Positions 36,140 through 43,796 of a stretch of 64,000 nucleotides of DNA are shown piece after piece. The stretch's first letter is position 1; the number at the start of each line of letters is the position of its first letter. The notes under the pieces were generated by a model, which was not told the DNA's origin, ran no database searches, and saw only the letters and a program-made list of their open reading frames with translations. Source of the stretch: an uncultured Pseudomonadales bacterium (GTDB lineage Bacteria > Pseudomonadota > Gammaproteobacteria > Pseudomonadales > Pseudohongiellaceae); assembly GCA_943789335.1 (NCBI GenBank), contig CALSTS010000006.1, positions 219,501-283,500 on the forward strand. Direction: 5' to 3'. The translations under genes and the position numbers were made by a program.

Positions 36140-36343
36140 CTAAACCTTTTTTGCTATAGATTCCATAATAGCTACTGAAGCATCCTCAGTTGCTGATGCT
36201 TCTGATGATAAATATGATATCTTTTTTAGATGAAGCAGTTCGCGCTCCAAAGCGTTAACTTCATCCCACATAATCGGAATTTCATCCAAAAGTGAAAGCA
36301 CTTTGCTTTCAATAACTGCAATTTCTTCTTCAAGTGTTTTCAA
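36140..36343 (-). CDS. Small putative coiled-coil protein
   Basis: A 67-codon frame starts at TTG (36343), directly after an in-frame stop. It reads as one amphipathic helix ('IAVIESKVLSLLDEI', 'WDEVNALERELLHLKKI') followed by a Ser/Ala-rich tail. There is no good ribosome site. I do not recognise it. It lies among other small island genes on the same strand. Confidence 0.35.
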   Translation of the reverse strand: MKTLEEEIAVIESKVLSLLDEIPIMWDEVNALERELLHLKKISYLSSEASATEDASVAIMESIAKKV

Positions 36344-36425
36344 TTAAGCGTCTCATGAATAACTTCAAAAAATTTGGGAGCATTACTTTCGTTCATTCAA
36401 CAGGCAAAGAATAGGAGCTTAATAG

Positions 36426-36725
36426 TTAATTTGAGCTTGCCACACCCCTGATAATAATCTCTGTAGGGAAACTATCAAACTCAGGCTCTATTTGGGCTGG
36501 TCTGACTTTAGGCTCAACATAGCTAGCGACCTTATCCCATGCCTCTATGCTAGCCTTTATTACTGTGGGCTGACTGCTATTTAGAGCTAACTCATGAAGA
36601 TTCTGAGCCTGCTCTGCCATTTTAAGTACAGGGCTGAAATCATCTCCATAAATGTCTTTTAGCCTATTAAGCAAAAATGTTTTGCTTTTGTTTGGTACGC
36701 CTTTCCTTGTCATATTCTTGAGCAC
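36426..36725 (-). CDS. Phage-type small protein, possibly terminase-small-subunit-like
   Basis: The 99 residues begin 'MLKNMTRKGVPNKSKTFLL'; the fifth residue (36713) may be the real start. The 'KGVPNK' opening with a basic helix, and 'VIKASIEAWDKVASYVEPKV' further on, recall a group of small phage proteins near DNA-packaging genes. No large terminase is nearby, so this may be a stray phage gene. Function is not established. Confidence 0.45.
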   Translation of the reverse strand: MLKNMTRKGVPNKSKTFLLNRLKDIYGDDFSPVLKMAEQAQNLHELALNSSQPTVIKASIEAWDKVASYVEPKVRPAQIEPEFDSFPTEIIIRGVASSN

Positions 36726-36812
36726 TTACCCATAATCATTTCATTTATGATGAGATTTTCTTCATCGCCAGCGGAAGATTGATGCAATACGAAAACACCC
36801 GCTGGGAATATA

Positions 36813-37001
36813 TCAAAAGTACTGCTTACGAATTTGCAATGAGTTAGTTGGTGCAGATGCTTCTGAAGTATTTCCATCAGTACCTGTAAGAATTACATTT
36901 TCTTGTGGATTAATAGTTCCATTGCTCAGCAGTGAATCAAAAAGTTCTTGATTTGCGGTCTGAGCTTTTAGAGTATTCGCCAGTAAAAAAAAGAGAAACA
37001 A
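36813..37001 (-). CDS. Short secreted protein, possibly a porin N-terminal remnant
   Basis: The 62 residues have a signal-peptide-like start ('MFLFFLLANTLKAQ') then 'TANQELFDSLLSNGTINPQE'. This motif resembles the first mature residues of some proteobacterial porins, which continue for 350 or more residues; here it ends in a polar tail. A second degraded copy of the same motif lies at 39226-39299. It may be a truncated porin gene or a small secreted protein. Confidence 0.4.
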   Translation of the reverse strand: MFLFFLLANTLKAQTANQELFDSLLSNGTINPQENVILTGTDGNTSEASAPTNSLQIRKQYF

Positions 37002-37030
37002 AAAATAATATTTTTTTTATATTTATACCT

Positions 37031-39181
37031 TTAGAATAATGATACTTCTGAAATTCTTAACTCAGCATCCTCAAATTCTCCACCATACGTTCCAACCCAT
37101 ATACTATAGAAACCTGGAAATGGGTCTAAAAATTCTAATCCAGGATTTAGACCAGAAGAATCGTCATCGCAATACCATATATTATCTGGGGCCAAAATGG
37201 CCAATGTTGTATCACCTTCAGATGTGGAAGATATATATAAAGGAAATGATGAAGGAGTATAATTTAGAATCACGTCTGGAGTTTCGAAATTTACATTACC
37301 TAGACAACCAGTCACTTGAGTTGATATGTCTACACTACCACCTGCAACAACAGGGACTAAATATGGATCAGGTGTAAACCCGCCTGTTAGAGTGTGTTCA
37401 CCATATGTGGGATTAGAAGTATTTTGACTTGGTGAAGCCGATTCGATTGATGTTGTTTGTACTGAATCTGCAATTGAAGAAACATTGTCATCTCCTGAAT
37501 TAACTAAATTTGCTAAACTCTCTAAAAAAGCAGCATTAGATTCTTCTGTATTGTCGTTGTTTTCTTCTTGAGGGTAAAGAATTGCATTTACAGCAATGAC
37601 TGTTTCATTAAGAGTAGTATAAAATCTCTGACTTTCGTTTGAAAAATATTGTTCAAATACTCTTGGATTATTAAAATCTAGAATTAGATTTGTCCCTAAA
37701 AATAGTTGTTGATTATTTAAAACTAATTCAGCTGTTGTATTAGATCTAGATCTGTTAACACTTAGTTCATCAAAGTAATCATAAATGCGAGTGCTTATTA
37801 AATCTGAAATATTATTTATTTGATTTCTACTTACGCCTAAAGTATCTATCCAGTCATCTTGGTTAGCTGTAATATAAGTTTGTATAGCCTCTTCAATAAA
37901 ATTTCCTGTTATTTCAATAGAAAAATCACCACCTAATCTAAGTGGAACCTGCTCTATAGAAACTATACCTGGTTGGGATGATGGCGGATGGCTAATCGAG
38001 CCCTCTAAACTAACAAAAGAATTATTTATGCCGAGTTCAAATTTATCTATGTTAAAAGTAGGGCCAGCTTTGATGATATCTGAAGTTAAAACCTCCAAAT
38101 TCGATACTTCATTGTCAAGAAAATATTTATAGATTTGATCTAAGGCAAGATAATCTAAATTTTCAACAGAAGAGACTAAATCAAAACTATATATATCTGA
38201 ATCTAAATTATTAGGTTTAAATTGGCCGCCATAAGTAAATATGAAGTTTAGATTTTCTTCATCAACTTCAGATAATGCAGAAGCATATAAATTTTCAACA
38301 CTGATATTCTCAAATGAAGTATTGTTGAATTCAGTAGTGTCAATTTCTATACTTTCTATAGAAAATAAAACCTCACCCTCACCTATATATGTGGCGTCTT
38401 CTAATCTAGAATTTTCAGCTATAGCGATGAGCGAATTCAAAGTTACACTATCCTCATCTATTTTCAGTGATAGTTCGCCGATTTCAAAAGAAAAATTTCT
38501 TGCTAATTGGTCATCTAAGTTATATTCCAAAATTGCATTGAAGCCACTTATTTCTAGAGTTGCTTCTTCTTCAAAAGTCAAAGATCCTGAATAATCTACA
38601 ACATTTATATCTAAATCCAGGTTATTAAAAAAATTTAATACAAAAGAAATATTTATTAATGGGGTTCTATTAGAAAGAGATGGCAGTAAGGATCTTATGA
38701 ATGGTGTAGGTAAGATAGAAATACTCCCATTCATTACATTAAAACCACCTAGGCTGAAAGGACCTTGGAAAATTGGGATTTCGCCATTCAATCTAAAATC
38801 ATCTACAAAATTTAATAAGTCGCTGTAAGCATCCAGACCAGGAAAATAATCAGCTAATGCATCATTGGTTGCTTGACTGGGAGATACTATAAAGTCATAT
38901 CTTATTACTCCTCCCAAAATACCCCGGTCATACTCAAGTTGATATATATCAATTATCCTGGAATTTGAAAGTTCTTCAGCATAATTTTGAATAGAGCTTT
39001 CGATTTTATAACCAATAAAAAAGTAAATTGATAAATATAAAATAACTAAACCTGATAATATGGAAACCAATTTATGAGTTGTGAGTGAAACTTTAAATCT
39101 GTGGATCCATGTTGTTAAAGTGCTCATAAGCTGTTTTTCTTCACTTTCTTGTTGGAAGTTACTGCTTTGATTATCATTCAT
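37031..39181 (-). CDS. DUF945-like protein fused to a C-terminal beta-sandwich domain
   Basis: The 716-residue protein has a cytoplasmic start of ~38 residues, one membrane helix ('LVSILSGLVILYLSIYFFIG'), and then a long periplasmic part with the layout of DUF945/YdgA proteins ('YDRGILGGVIRYDFIV', 'SLGGFNVMNGSI'). A low-complexity Asn/Ser linker near residue 580 leads to a ~115-residue domain: 'YGEHTLTGGFTPDPYLVPVV', 'CLGNVNFETPDVILNY', 'WYCDDDSSGLNPGLEF', 'GFYSIWVGTYGG'. I know that last domain from secreted alphaproteobacterial proteins, some annotated as peptidase S1-associated. Both halves are of unknown function, and the combination is unusual. The AT-rich codon use fits the island. Confidence 0.65.
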   Translation of the reverse strand: MNDNQSSNFQQESEEKQLMSTLTTWIHRFKVSLTTHKLVSILSGLVILYLSIYFFIGYKIESSIQNYAEELSNSRIIDIYQLEYDRGILGGVIRYDFIVSPSQATNDALADYFPGLDAYSDLLNFVDDFRLNGEIPIFQGPFSLGGFNVMNGSISILPTPFIRSLLPSLSNRTPLINISFVLNFFNNLDLDINVVDYSGSLTFEEEATLEISGFNAILEYNLDDQLARNFSFEIGELSLKIDEDSVTLNSLIAIAENSRLEDATYIGEGEVLFSIESIEIDTTEFNNTSFENISVENLYASALSEVDEENLNFIFTYGGQFKPNNLDSDIYSFDLVSSVENLDYLALDQIYKYFLDNEVSNLEVLTSDIIKAGPTFNIDKFELGINNSFVSLEGSISHPPSSQPGIVSIEQVPLRLGGDFSIEITGNFIEEAIQTYITANQDDWIDTLGVSRNQINNISDLISTRIYDYFDELSVNRSRSNTTAELVLNNQQLFLGTNLILDFNNPRVFEQYFSNESQRFYTTLNETVIAVNAILYPQEENNDNTEESNAAFLESLANLVNSGDDNVSSIADSVQTTSIESASPSQNTSNPTYGEHTLTGGFTPDPYLVPVVAGGSVDISTQVTGCLGNVNFETPDVILNYTPSSFPLYISSTSEGDTTLAILAPDNIWYCDDDSSGLNPGLEFLDPFPGFYSIWVGTYGGEFEDAELRISEVSLF

Positions 39182-39225
39182 AGTGGTCTCTCACAATTCG
39201 TAAGCAATTTTTTTTAAGAGATTAT

Positions 39226-39299
39226 TACCAATTTATTATATGCTTTTTAATTGTTCCATTATTCAGCATTGAATCAAAAATTTCTAGATTTGCAGTATT
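39226..39299 (-). pseudogene. Degraded second copy of the porin-like N-terminal motif
   Basis: The minus strand reads 'TANLEIFDSMLNNGTIKK', close to 'TANQELFDSLLSNGTINP' of the gene at 36813, with most bases identical over ~48 bp. There is no signal peptide or proper start; the upstream sequence is AT-rich repeat (39300-39330). The remainder of 39182-39461 shows no gene. Confidence 0.45.
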
Positions 39300-39461
39300 A
39301 TTTTATTATTTTATTATTTTTTATATTTCTATTTCATATATATAATAACTACTGGCTATAAAATTATTCCTAGAAAGTTTCTAATTAAGAAATCAGTCAT
39401 CGAATTGGTGGTATAACATATTTTATTAACTGAAAATTCTCATAGATTTTTGCCTAGCGTC

Positions 39462-39599
39462 TTACTCCTGATACATTAACTTAAACTCACCCCTTGTTCT
39501 TAATACTCTAGCATAAACGTAGTCAGCACCATCGTAGTATCTAACCCTTAGTATTTTTTCCGTACTAGATATACCCTCAAACCCAATCAGAATGGGATA
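39462..39599 (-). CDS. Small open frame without a standard start
   Basis: After a stop at 39600-39602 the frame reads 46 codons to TAA at 39462, including 'STEKILRVRYYDGADYVYAR' and 'TRGEFKLMYQE', which looks protein-like. There is no ATG, GTG or TTG before 'EGISSTEK'. It follows the stop of the upstream gene (ending at 39587) in a different frame, so it might be reached by frameshifting or be the tail of a decayed gene. The product is unrecognised. Confidence 0.3.
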   Translation of the reverse strand, partial: YPILIGFEGISSTEKILRVRYYDGADYVYARVLRTRGEFKLMYQE

Positions 39600-40231
39600 T
39601 CATCGAACTTCATCTTACTATAATCACTTGCAGAATTACTTCTTGTTTCAGCTTCCTGTCTATTTGCCCAATTCTGACAGTTCTGTGCCCGACCGCTTAT
39701 TATTTCGTTTCTAATTTCTTCACTAGTTTTTTCCAATAAATTCGGATTCTTTTTCCACTCTCCAGATAACTTAGGGGCATTATTCCGACTTCTTAGTATT
39801 TCTTTTTCATTGATTATGTATATACGTTGCTTAATTTTTGGCACATATTTATTAAAGTGAGATGAGTAAAGCTCTCTGGGGTCAATCTGGGTGATTTTAG
39901 ATAGAAAAAATCTGATGTGCTGAGCCCCTTCAAAACCATACTTGCCTTTGGTTTTGACTAAATTCCAGAATCCCATCACCGAGTCATTTTCTTGGTTCTG
40001 GAAATCACAAACTAGGCTCTCCTGTATGCCATTTTTATGGGCACAATCTTTTGCTTCTATTGTCATGCAAAGATATGTATCAGGAAAGAGCTTTATAATG
40101 TCTCGCTCAAGGGCTCTTCGAGATTTTCGTGTTAGTTTCTGTATACCGCCATACTTTTTTATGATTATTTGACCATTAATGACTGACAGCATATATCCTG
40201 CGTCGAGACACTCTTTTATTTTATCAAACAT
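39587..40231 (-). CDS. Island protein with an SSB-like C-terminal tip
   Basis: The 214-residue protein is unrecognised overall. Its central part ('VMGFWNLVKTKGKYGFEGAQ', 'HIRFFLSKITQIDPREL') looks globular; the last ~30 residues are polar and end 'MKFDDIPF'. That ending copies the acidic D-D-I-P-F tip by which single-stranded DNA-binding protein recruits repair and replication proteins. The gene follows the AlpA regulator on the same strand and is preceded by an AT-rich gap. A role in element replication or in hijacking host SSB partners is inference. Confidence 0.6.
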   Translation of the reverse strand: MFDKIKECLDAGYMLSVINGQIIIKKYGGIQKLTRKSRRALERDIIKLFPDTYLCMTIEAKDCAHKNGIQESLVCDFQNQENDSVMGFWNLVKTKGKYGFEGAQHIRFFLSKITQIDPRELYSSHFNKYVPKIKQRIYIINEKEILRSRNNAPKLSGEWKKNPNLLEKTSEEIRNEIISGRAQNCQNWANRQEAETRSNSASDYSKMKFDDIPF

Positions 40232-40268
40232 CAGAAATTACCTCGGGCCAAGTTGTCGGCAATATTTA

Positions 40269-40478
40269 TCAACGATATGTTTGCCTAGTTAGAGAGATGC
40301 GTTCTTCAATCCAAGCAAGAATCTCAGACTCAAGCCATGCAGCAGTGCGGGTATTAAGCTCAACCTGCTTGGGGAACTTATTTTGTTTAATCAACAAGTA
40401 GATTAATGATTTACTCAAGCCAGTTAGGTGCTGAACTTCTGGTAATCTAATGAATCGACATTCTTTGGTATGGTTCAT
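40269..40478 (-). CDS. AlpA-family DNA-binding regulator/excisionase
   Basis: The 69-residue protein has the AlpA signature: 'FIRLPEVQHLTGLSKSLIYL', 'NKFPKQVELNTRTAAWLESE', 'ILAWIEERI'. The MerR/excisionase-like helix-turn-helix binds DNA. AlpA proteins activate integrase expression or assist excision of P4-like elements. A clean ribosome site (ggagga) lies 7 nt upstream. It sits in the same-strand group with the integrase remnant. Confidence 0.92.
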   Translation of the reverse strand: MNHTKECRFIRLPEVQHLTGLSKSLIYLLIKQNKFPKQVELNTRTAAWLESEILAWIEERISLTRQTYR

Positions 40479-40579
40479 CTGCTTGTCCTCCCTTGGAATT
40501 ATAAAAACTCAAGGAGATTTAAGCAGATGCCCCTAGGACATTTTTTTTAAGAGGTATTTTTTCAAATATGTCATTGATT

Positions 40580-40819
40580 TTATTTATCTTTTAGAGTTTT
40601 CCTGAAATCTTTCCAGTACTTATCAATGGTGCTTACCTTTAAGCGAAAATGTTTAGATGCTTTTTCTAGCACCACCTGCCTTGGAGGCCTTGGATTTTTT
40701 AAACGTTGATACCTTGGTATCGATGGTTTCAGCCGGAGATATTCTTCTTCATCAAACTCTCCGTCTAAATGTTTATCAAGTAGTACTTCTGATTGCTTAA
40801 ACTTCTTTTTGTCTTTCAA
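40580..40819 (-). CDS. Small basic island protein
   Basis: The 79 residues are rich in Lys/Arg, with 'RYQRLKNPRPPRQVVLEKAS' and a possible helix-turn-helix at the end ('KHFRLKVSTIDKYWKDFRK'). It overlaps the preceding gene (40816-41067) by 4 bp, so they are translationally coupled. The product is unrecognised; nucleic-acid binding is plausible from its charge and context. Confidence 0.6.
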   Translation of the reverse strand: MKDKKKFKQSEVLLDKHLDGEFDEEEYLRLKPSIPRYQRLKNPRPPRQVVLEKASKHFRLKVSTIDKYWKDFRKTLKDK

Positions 40820-41067
40820 TAACGCTTCTTCAATATTTTCATGATGGTCTTCTTGTTCTTCGCTCTTGGGATGTACATAAGTTCGGACACCTCTAGATTT
40901 TGGTCAGAGACAGCTTCATCATAGGCTGGCAGGCTTGCTTTGACTCTTGAGCGTTTAATCTCATCCAAAAGTTGATGGTTAAGATTCTCACAGAATCCAC
41001 CAACTTCAAGAAATCTATAAGGTTTAGATTTCCTTCCAGAGCCTTTTCTTGAGCCGCCCTTAACCAT
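40816..41067 (-). CDS. Small basic island protein with phage-like N-terminus
   Basis: The 83 residues start 'MVKGGSRKGSGRKSKPYRF', a basic Gly-rich opening common in phage small proteins. An acidic middle ('AYDEAVSDQNLEVSELMY') and a basic end follow. It overlaps the integrase remnant by 8 bp and the next gene by 4 bp, forming a compact run toward AlpA. No function is recognised. Confidence 0.6.
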   Translation of the reverse strand: MVKGGSRKGSGRKSKPYRFLEVGGFCENLNHQLLDEIKRSRVKASLPAYDEAVSDQNLEVSELMYIPRAKNKKTIMKILKKRY

Positions 41068-42258
41068 TTTTGACCTTATCTAAGTAATCAGCCCACCCTT
41101 GCATCATCTTTCGACGACCTTCGAGGTGAGCCGTGCGGTTATACGCTCTGCCATTAGGGTCTTTTACAGCATGAGCCAGCTGATGCTCAATCCAGTCCAC
41201 ACGGTAGCCTAATACCTCATCTAGAATCGTCCTAGCCATCGCTCTGAAGCCATGCGGGGTTATCTGCTCATTGCTGTATCCCATCGTCCTCAGAGCCGTT
41301 CTTACGCCATTCTCGCTTAGGGGTCTGCTTGCTCCTCTGGCGCTAGGAAATACATATTTACCTCGTCCTGTATGCATGTGTAAGCTCTTCGAGCACTGAC
41401 ACAGCTTGCTTGGACAGCGGTACAATGTGGTCCAAGCCCCATCTTCATTTTAGCTCCTGGCAACTCCCAACGAGACTCCTGCCAGTTAATCTCTGACCAC
41501 TCCATGTGTCTTATTTCTCCGGGGCGCTGGAAGAGCAAAATCGAAATTTTTAACGCAGCGTTAACGACAATTGTTCCCTGATAAGAATCGATAGCTCTTA
41601 ATAAATAGCTTAATTGCTCTGGGTCAGTGATGGTGGGGTTGTGTCTAACAGTAGGGGTGGCCTTTAGTGCGCCTACCAAATCTCTGCTTGGGTCAATTTG
41701 TGCCCTGTTAGTGATAATTGCATATCTAAATATTTGCCCAGTGATTTGCCTTGCGCGTTGAGGTAAGTCTGTACTGCCTCTTTGCTCTATTTTTCTAATT
41801 GCAGTAAGTATCTCTAGAGGTTTTATTTGTGAAATTGCTATATCTCCAATATATGGGAATAAATCTTTTTCTAGTATGGCTAATGTTCGACTTTGGTTTT
41901 CTTTTTGATGATTCTCCTTGTTTTTGGATAAACCACTCTTCAGCTATGGCTTTAAATGTGTCACTGGCAGCTATATTGCGAGTTAATTTCTCTAGACGTT
42001 TATTGTGTGATGGGTCTATCCATTTTTGAGAAGTTCTCGAGCGTTTTGATGTGCAGTTCTAGCATCAGCCAGACTTATGCTTGGATAAATACCAAGTGCT
42101 AATGTTTTTCGCTTATGAGTAAACTGGTAGTCATATCTCCAATATTTACTGCCATTCGTATGAACGAGTAGATATAGACCATTTCCATCAAATAACTTGA
42201 AGGTTTTACTTTTTGGCCTAGCTTGTTTTACTTTAGTGGCGCTGAGCTTTTGAATCAT
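41060..42258 (-). pseudogene. P4-type (DUF4102) tyrosine integrase with at least four frameshifts
   Basis: Pieces in three frames spell one integrase. The N-terminal part is 'MIQKLSATKVKQARPKSK' and 'TLALGIYPSISLADARTAHQ' (42258 to ~42020). The middle runs 'IDPSHNKRLEKLTRNIAASD' then 'EKDLFPYIGDIAISQIKPLE' (to ~41700). The catalytic part has 'ALKISILLFQRPGEIRHMEW', 'ITPHGFRAMARTILDE' and 'HQLAHAV' (to 41060). Breaks are visible near 42018, ~41915 (A-run), ~41425 and ~41360. The catalytic R, HxxR and H residues remain in the separate pieces. Its N-terminus faces the 3' end of tRNA-Leu, the classic position. The element can no longer integrate or excise by itself. Confidence 0.88.
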
Positions 42259-42268
42259 TATTGTTGTT

Positions 42269-42332
42269 TTACGGTATATGTTACTTTAATTCTGATTTAT
42301 ACCGTAATTTATACCGTAATTATTACGGTATA
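42269..42332. repeat. Four copies of TTATACCGTAA at the integrase end
   Basis: Two copies run forward (42297-42307, 42309-42319) and two are inverted (42269-42278, 42323-42332), all between the integrase start and tRNA-Leu. They suit integrase arm-type or AlpA binding sites and/or an integrase promoter operator. The assignment is from position only. Confidence 0.65.
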
Positions 42333-42430
42333 TTTATGGATGTTGTTGGACGGCTATAGATGAAGTGTATTAGAAATACTCTGTTAATAATAAAGTAAAA
42401 AATGATTATGGATAATGGTGGAATTAAATT

Positions 42431-42517
42431 TGGTACCGGAGGCCGGACTTGAACCGGCACGCTATTGCTAGCACCGGATTTTGAATCCGGCGTGTCTACC
42501 AATTCCACCACTCCGGC
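42431..42517 (-). tRNA. tRNA-Leu (anticodon CAA)
   Basis: The 87-nt gene folds as a class II tRNA: acceptor stem GCCGGAG with CTCCGGT, anticodon stem CCGGA/TCCGG around the loop TTCAAAA (anticodon CAA, reading UUG), a long variable arm, and a T-arm GCCGG-TTCAAGT-CCGGC. The CCA end is encoded. The integrase remnant begins ~170 bp past its 3' end, so this tRNA is the likely attachment site of the island. Confidence 0.95.
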
Positions 42518-42623
42518 ATAAAGAGTTTGTCTGGTTGTATCAAAATAGACGAGCGCGGATTATAACGCCTGTTTGGCTTGCTGCCTATGATTTACCGAAT
42601 AAAAGCGGTAATCTTTCGCTCTC

Positions 42624-43643
42624 ATGAAACTTAGTGATTTCCATTTTGATCTTCCAGAGGAGCTAATTGCTCATTATCCGCCTGTTAAGAGAACGGACAG
42701 CCGGTTACTTTGCTTATCCCGTGAAAGTGGGGATATTCATCACCGACAATTTACTGATTTTATTTCTTTAATTAACCCTGATGATTTACTGGTATTCAAT
42801 AATACTCGCGTGATTCCTGCTCGTTTATTTGGGCATAAAGAGAGTGGGGGTAAGGTTGAAGTTCTACTGGAACGGGTAATGGCTGATAATAAAATACTCG
42901 CACAAGTGCGCGCGAGTAAAGCACCCAAGGCGGGCTGTTTCATTATTTTTTCTGATTTTGCAAAAGCTGAAGTTATGGGTCGCGAAGGAGATTTTTTTAT
43001 TTTGGCTTTCCCCCAGAATCTTGACTTAATGAGCTTATTGGATGAAATAGGGCATATGCCTTTACCGCCTTATATTAAACGTGAGGATGAGCTGTCTGAC
43101 AAAGAGCGTTATCAAACAGTTTATAGTGAAAAACAGGGCGCAGTAGCGGCTCCAACGGCAGGCTTACACTTTGATGAAGATTTAATGGCTGCAATAGCAA
43201 ATAAAGGCATACATACTGCTAAAGTTACTTTGCATGTTGGAGCAGGAACTTTTCAGCCTGTGCGCGCCGAAAAAATTGAAGATCATCACATGCATGCCGA
43301 ATACCTAGAAGTTGATGAAGAGGTTTGTGAAAAAGTGAAAGCTTGTCGAGCGAGAGGAGGGCGAGTGGTTGCAATAGGAACTACGACAGTACGATGTCTA
43401 GAAACGGCCAGCAGCCTGGATGAAATTACACCTTATAAGGGTGATACCAATATTTTTATTTATCCTGGTTATGAATTTAAATCAGTAGATGCTTTATTAA
43501 CGAATTTTCATTTGCCAGAATCGACTTTGATTATGTTAGTTAGTGCCTTCGCGGGTAAAGAAAATATTTTGCATGTTTATAACGAAGCGATTAAAGAAAA
43601 ATATAGGTTCTTTAGTTATGGGGATGCAACCTTCCTTAGCTAA
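42624..43643 (+). CDS. queA: S-adenosylmethionine:tRNA ribosyltransferase-isomerase
   Basis: The 339-residue protein is full length for QueA: '[20 protein letters not shown]', '[15 protein letters not shown]', '[13 protein letters not shown]', '[13 protein letters not shown]', '[14 protein letters not shown]', '[13 protein letters not shown]'. It adds the epoxycyclopentanediol group from SAM to preQ1-tRNA in queuosine synthesis. tgt, which acts one step earlier, lies 3 kb downstream; here pyk and mdh separate them. It is the first core gene after the island and tRNA-Leu. Confidence 0.96.
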   Translation: MKLSDFHFDLPEELIAHYPPVKRTDSRLLCLSRESGDIHHRQFTDFISLINPDDLLVFNNTRVIPARLFGHKESGGKVEVLLERVMADNKILAQVRASKAPKAGCFIIFSDFAKAEVMGREGDFFILAFPQNLDLMSLLDEIGHMPLPPYIKREDELSDKERYQTVYSEKQGAVAAPTAGLHFDEDLMAAIANKGIHTAKVTLHVGAGTFQPVRAEKIEDHHMHAEYLEVDEEVCEKVKACRARGGRVVAIGTTTVRCLETASSLDEITPYKGDTNIFIYPGYEFKSVDALLTNFHLPESTLIMLVSAFAGKENILHVYNEAIKEKYRFFSYGDATFLS

Positions 43644-43688
43644 TAGAGCTATTGCGCTTGCCATCTCGGCGTTAAAATTAAAATCGGC

Positions 43689-43757
43689 CACTTACTTTTT
43701 GTAAGTCCCCTCATCAAATTTAACCTTTGCTCCAAGCTGGCTTCATTCATAACGCTC
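43689..43757. repeat. Dispersed intergenic repeat, copy B
   Basis: The segment between queA and pyk runs from cacttac...gtaag (43689-43705) to aacgctc (43751-43757). It shares ordered short blocks with 29257-29335. A small stem, gctc-tttagg-agcg, lies at its right end. This is the only structure seen in 43644-43796. Confidence 0.4.
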
Positions 43758-43796
43758 CTAAAGAGCGGGATGAAAAGTTTTGGATTTTTTTTTAAC

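Noticed and set aside
36140..37001. Complete prophage structural module
   Set aside because: Only one small phage-like protein is present; no large terminase, portal, capsid or tail gene lies in the window.
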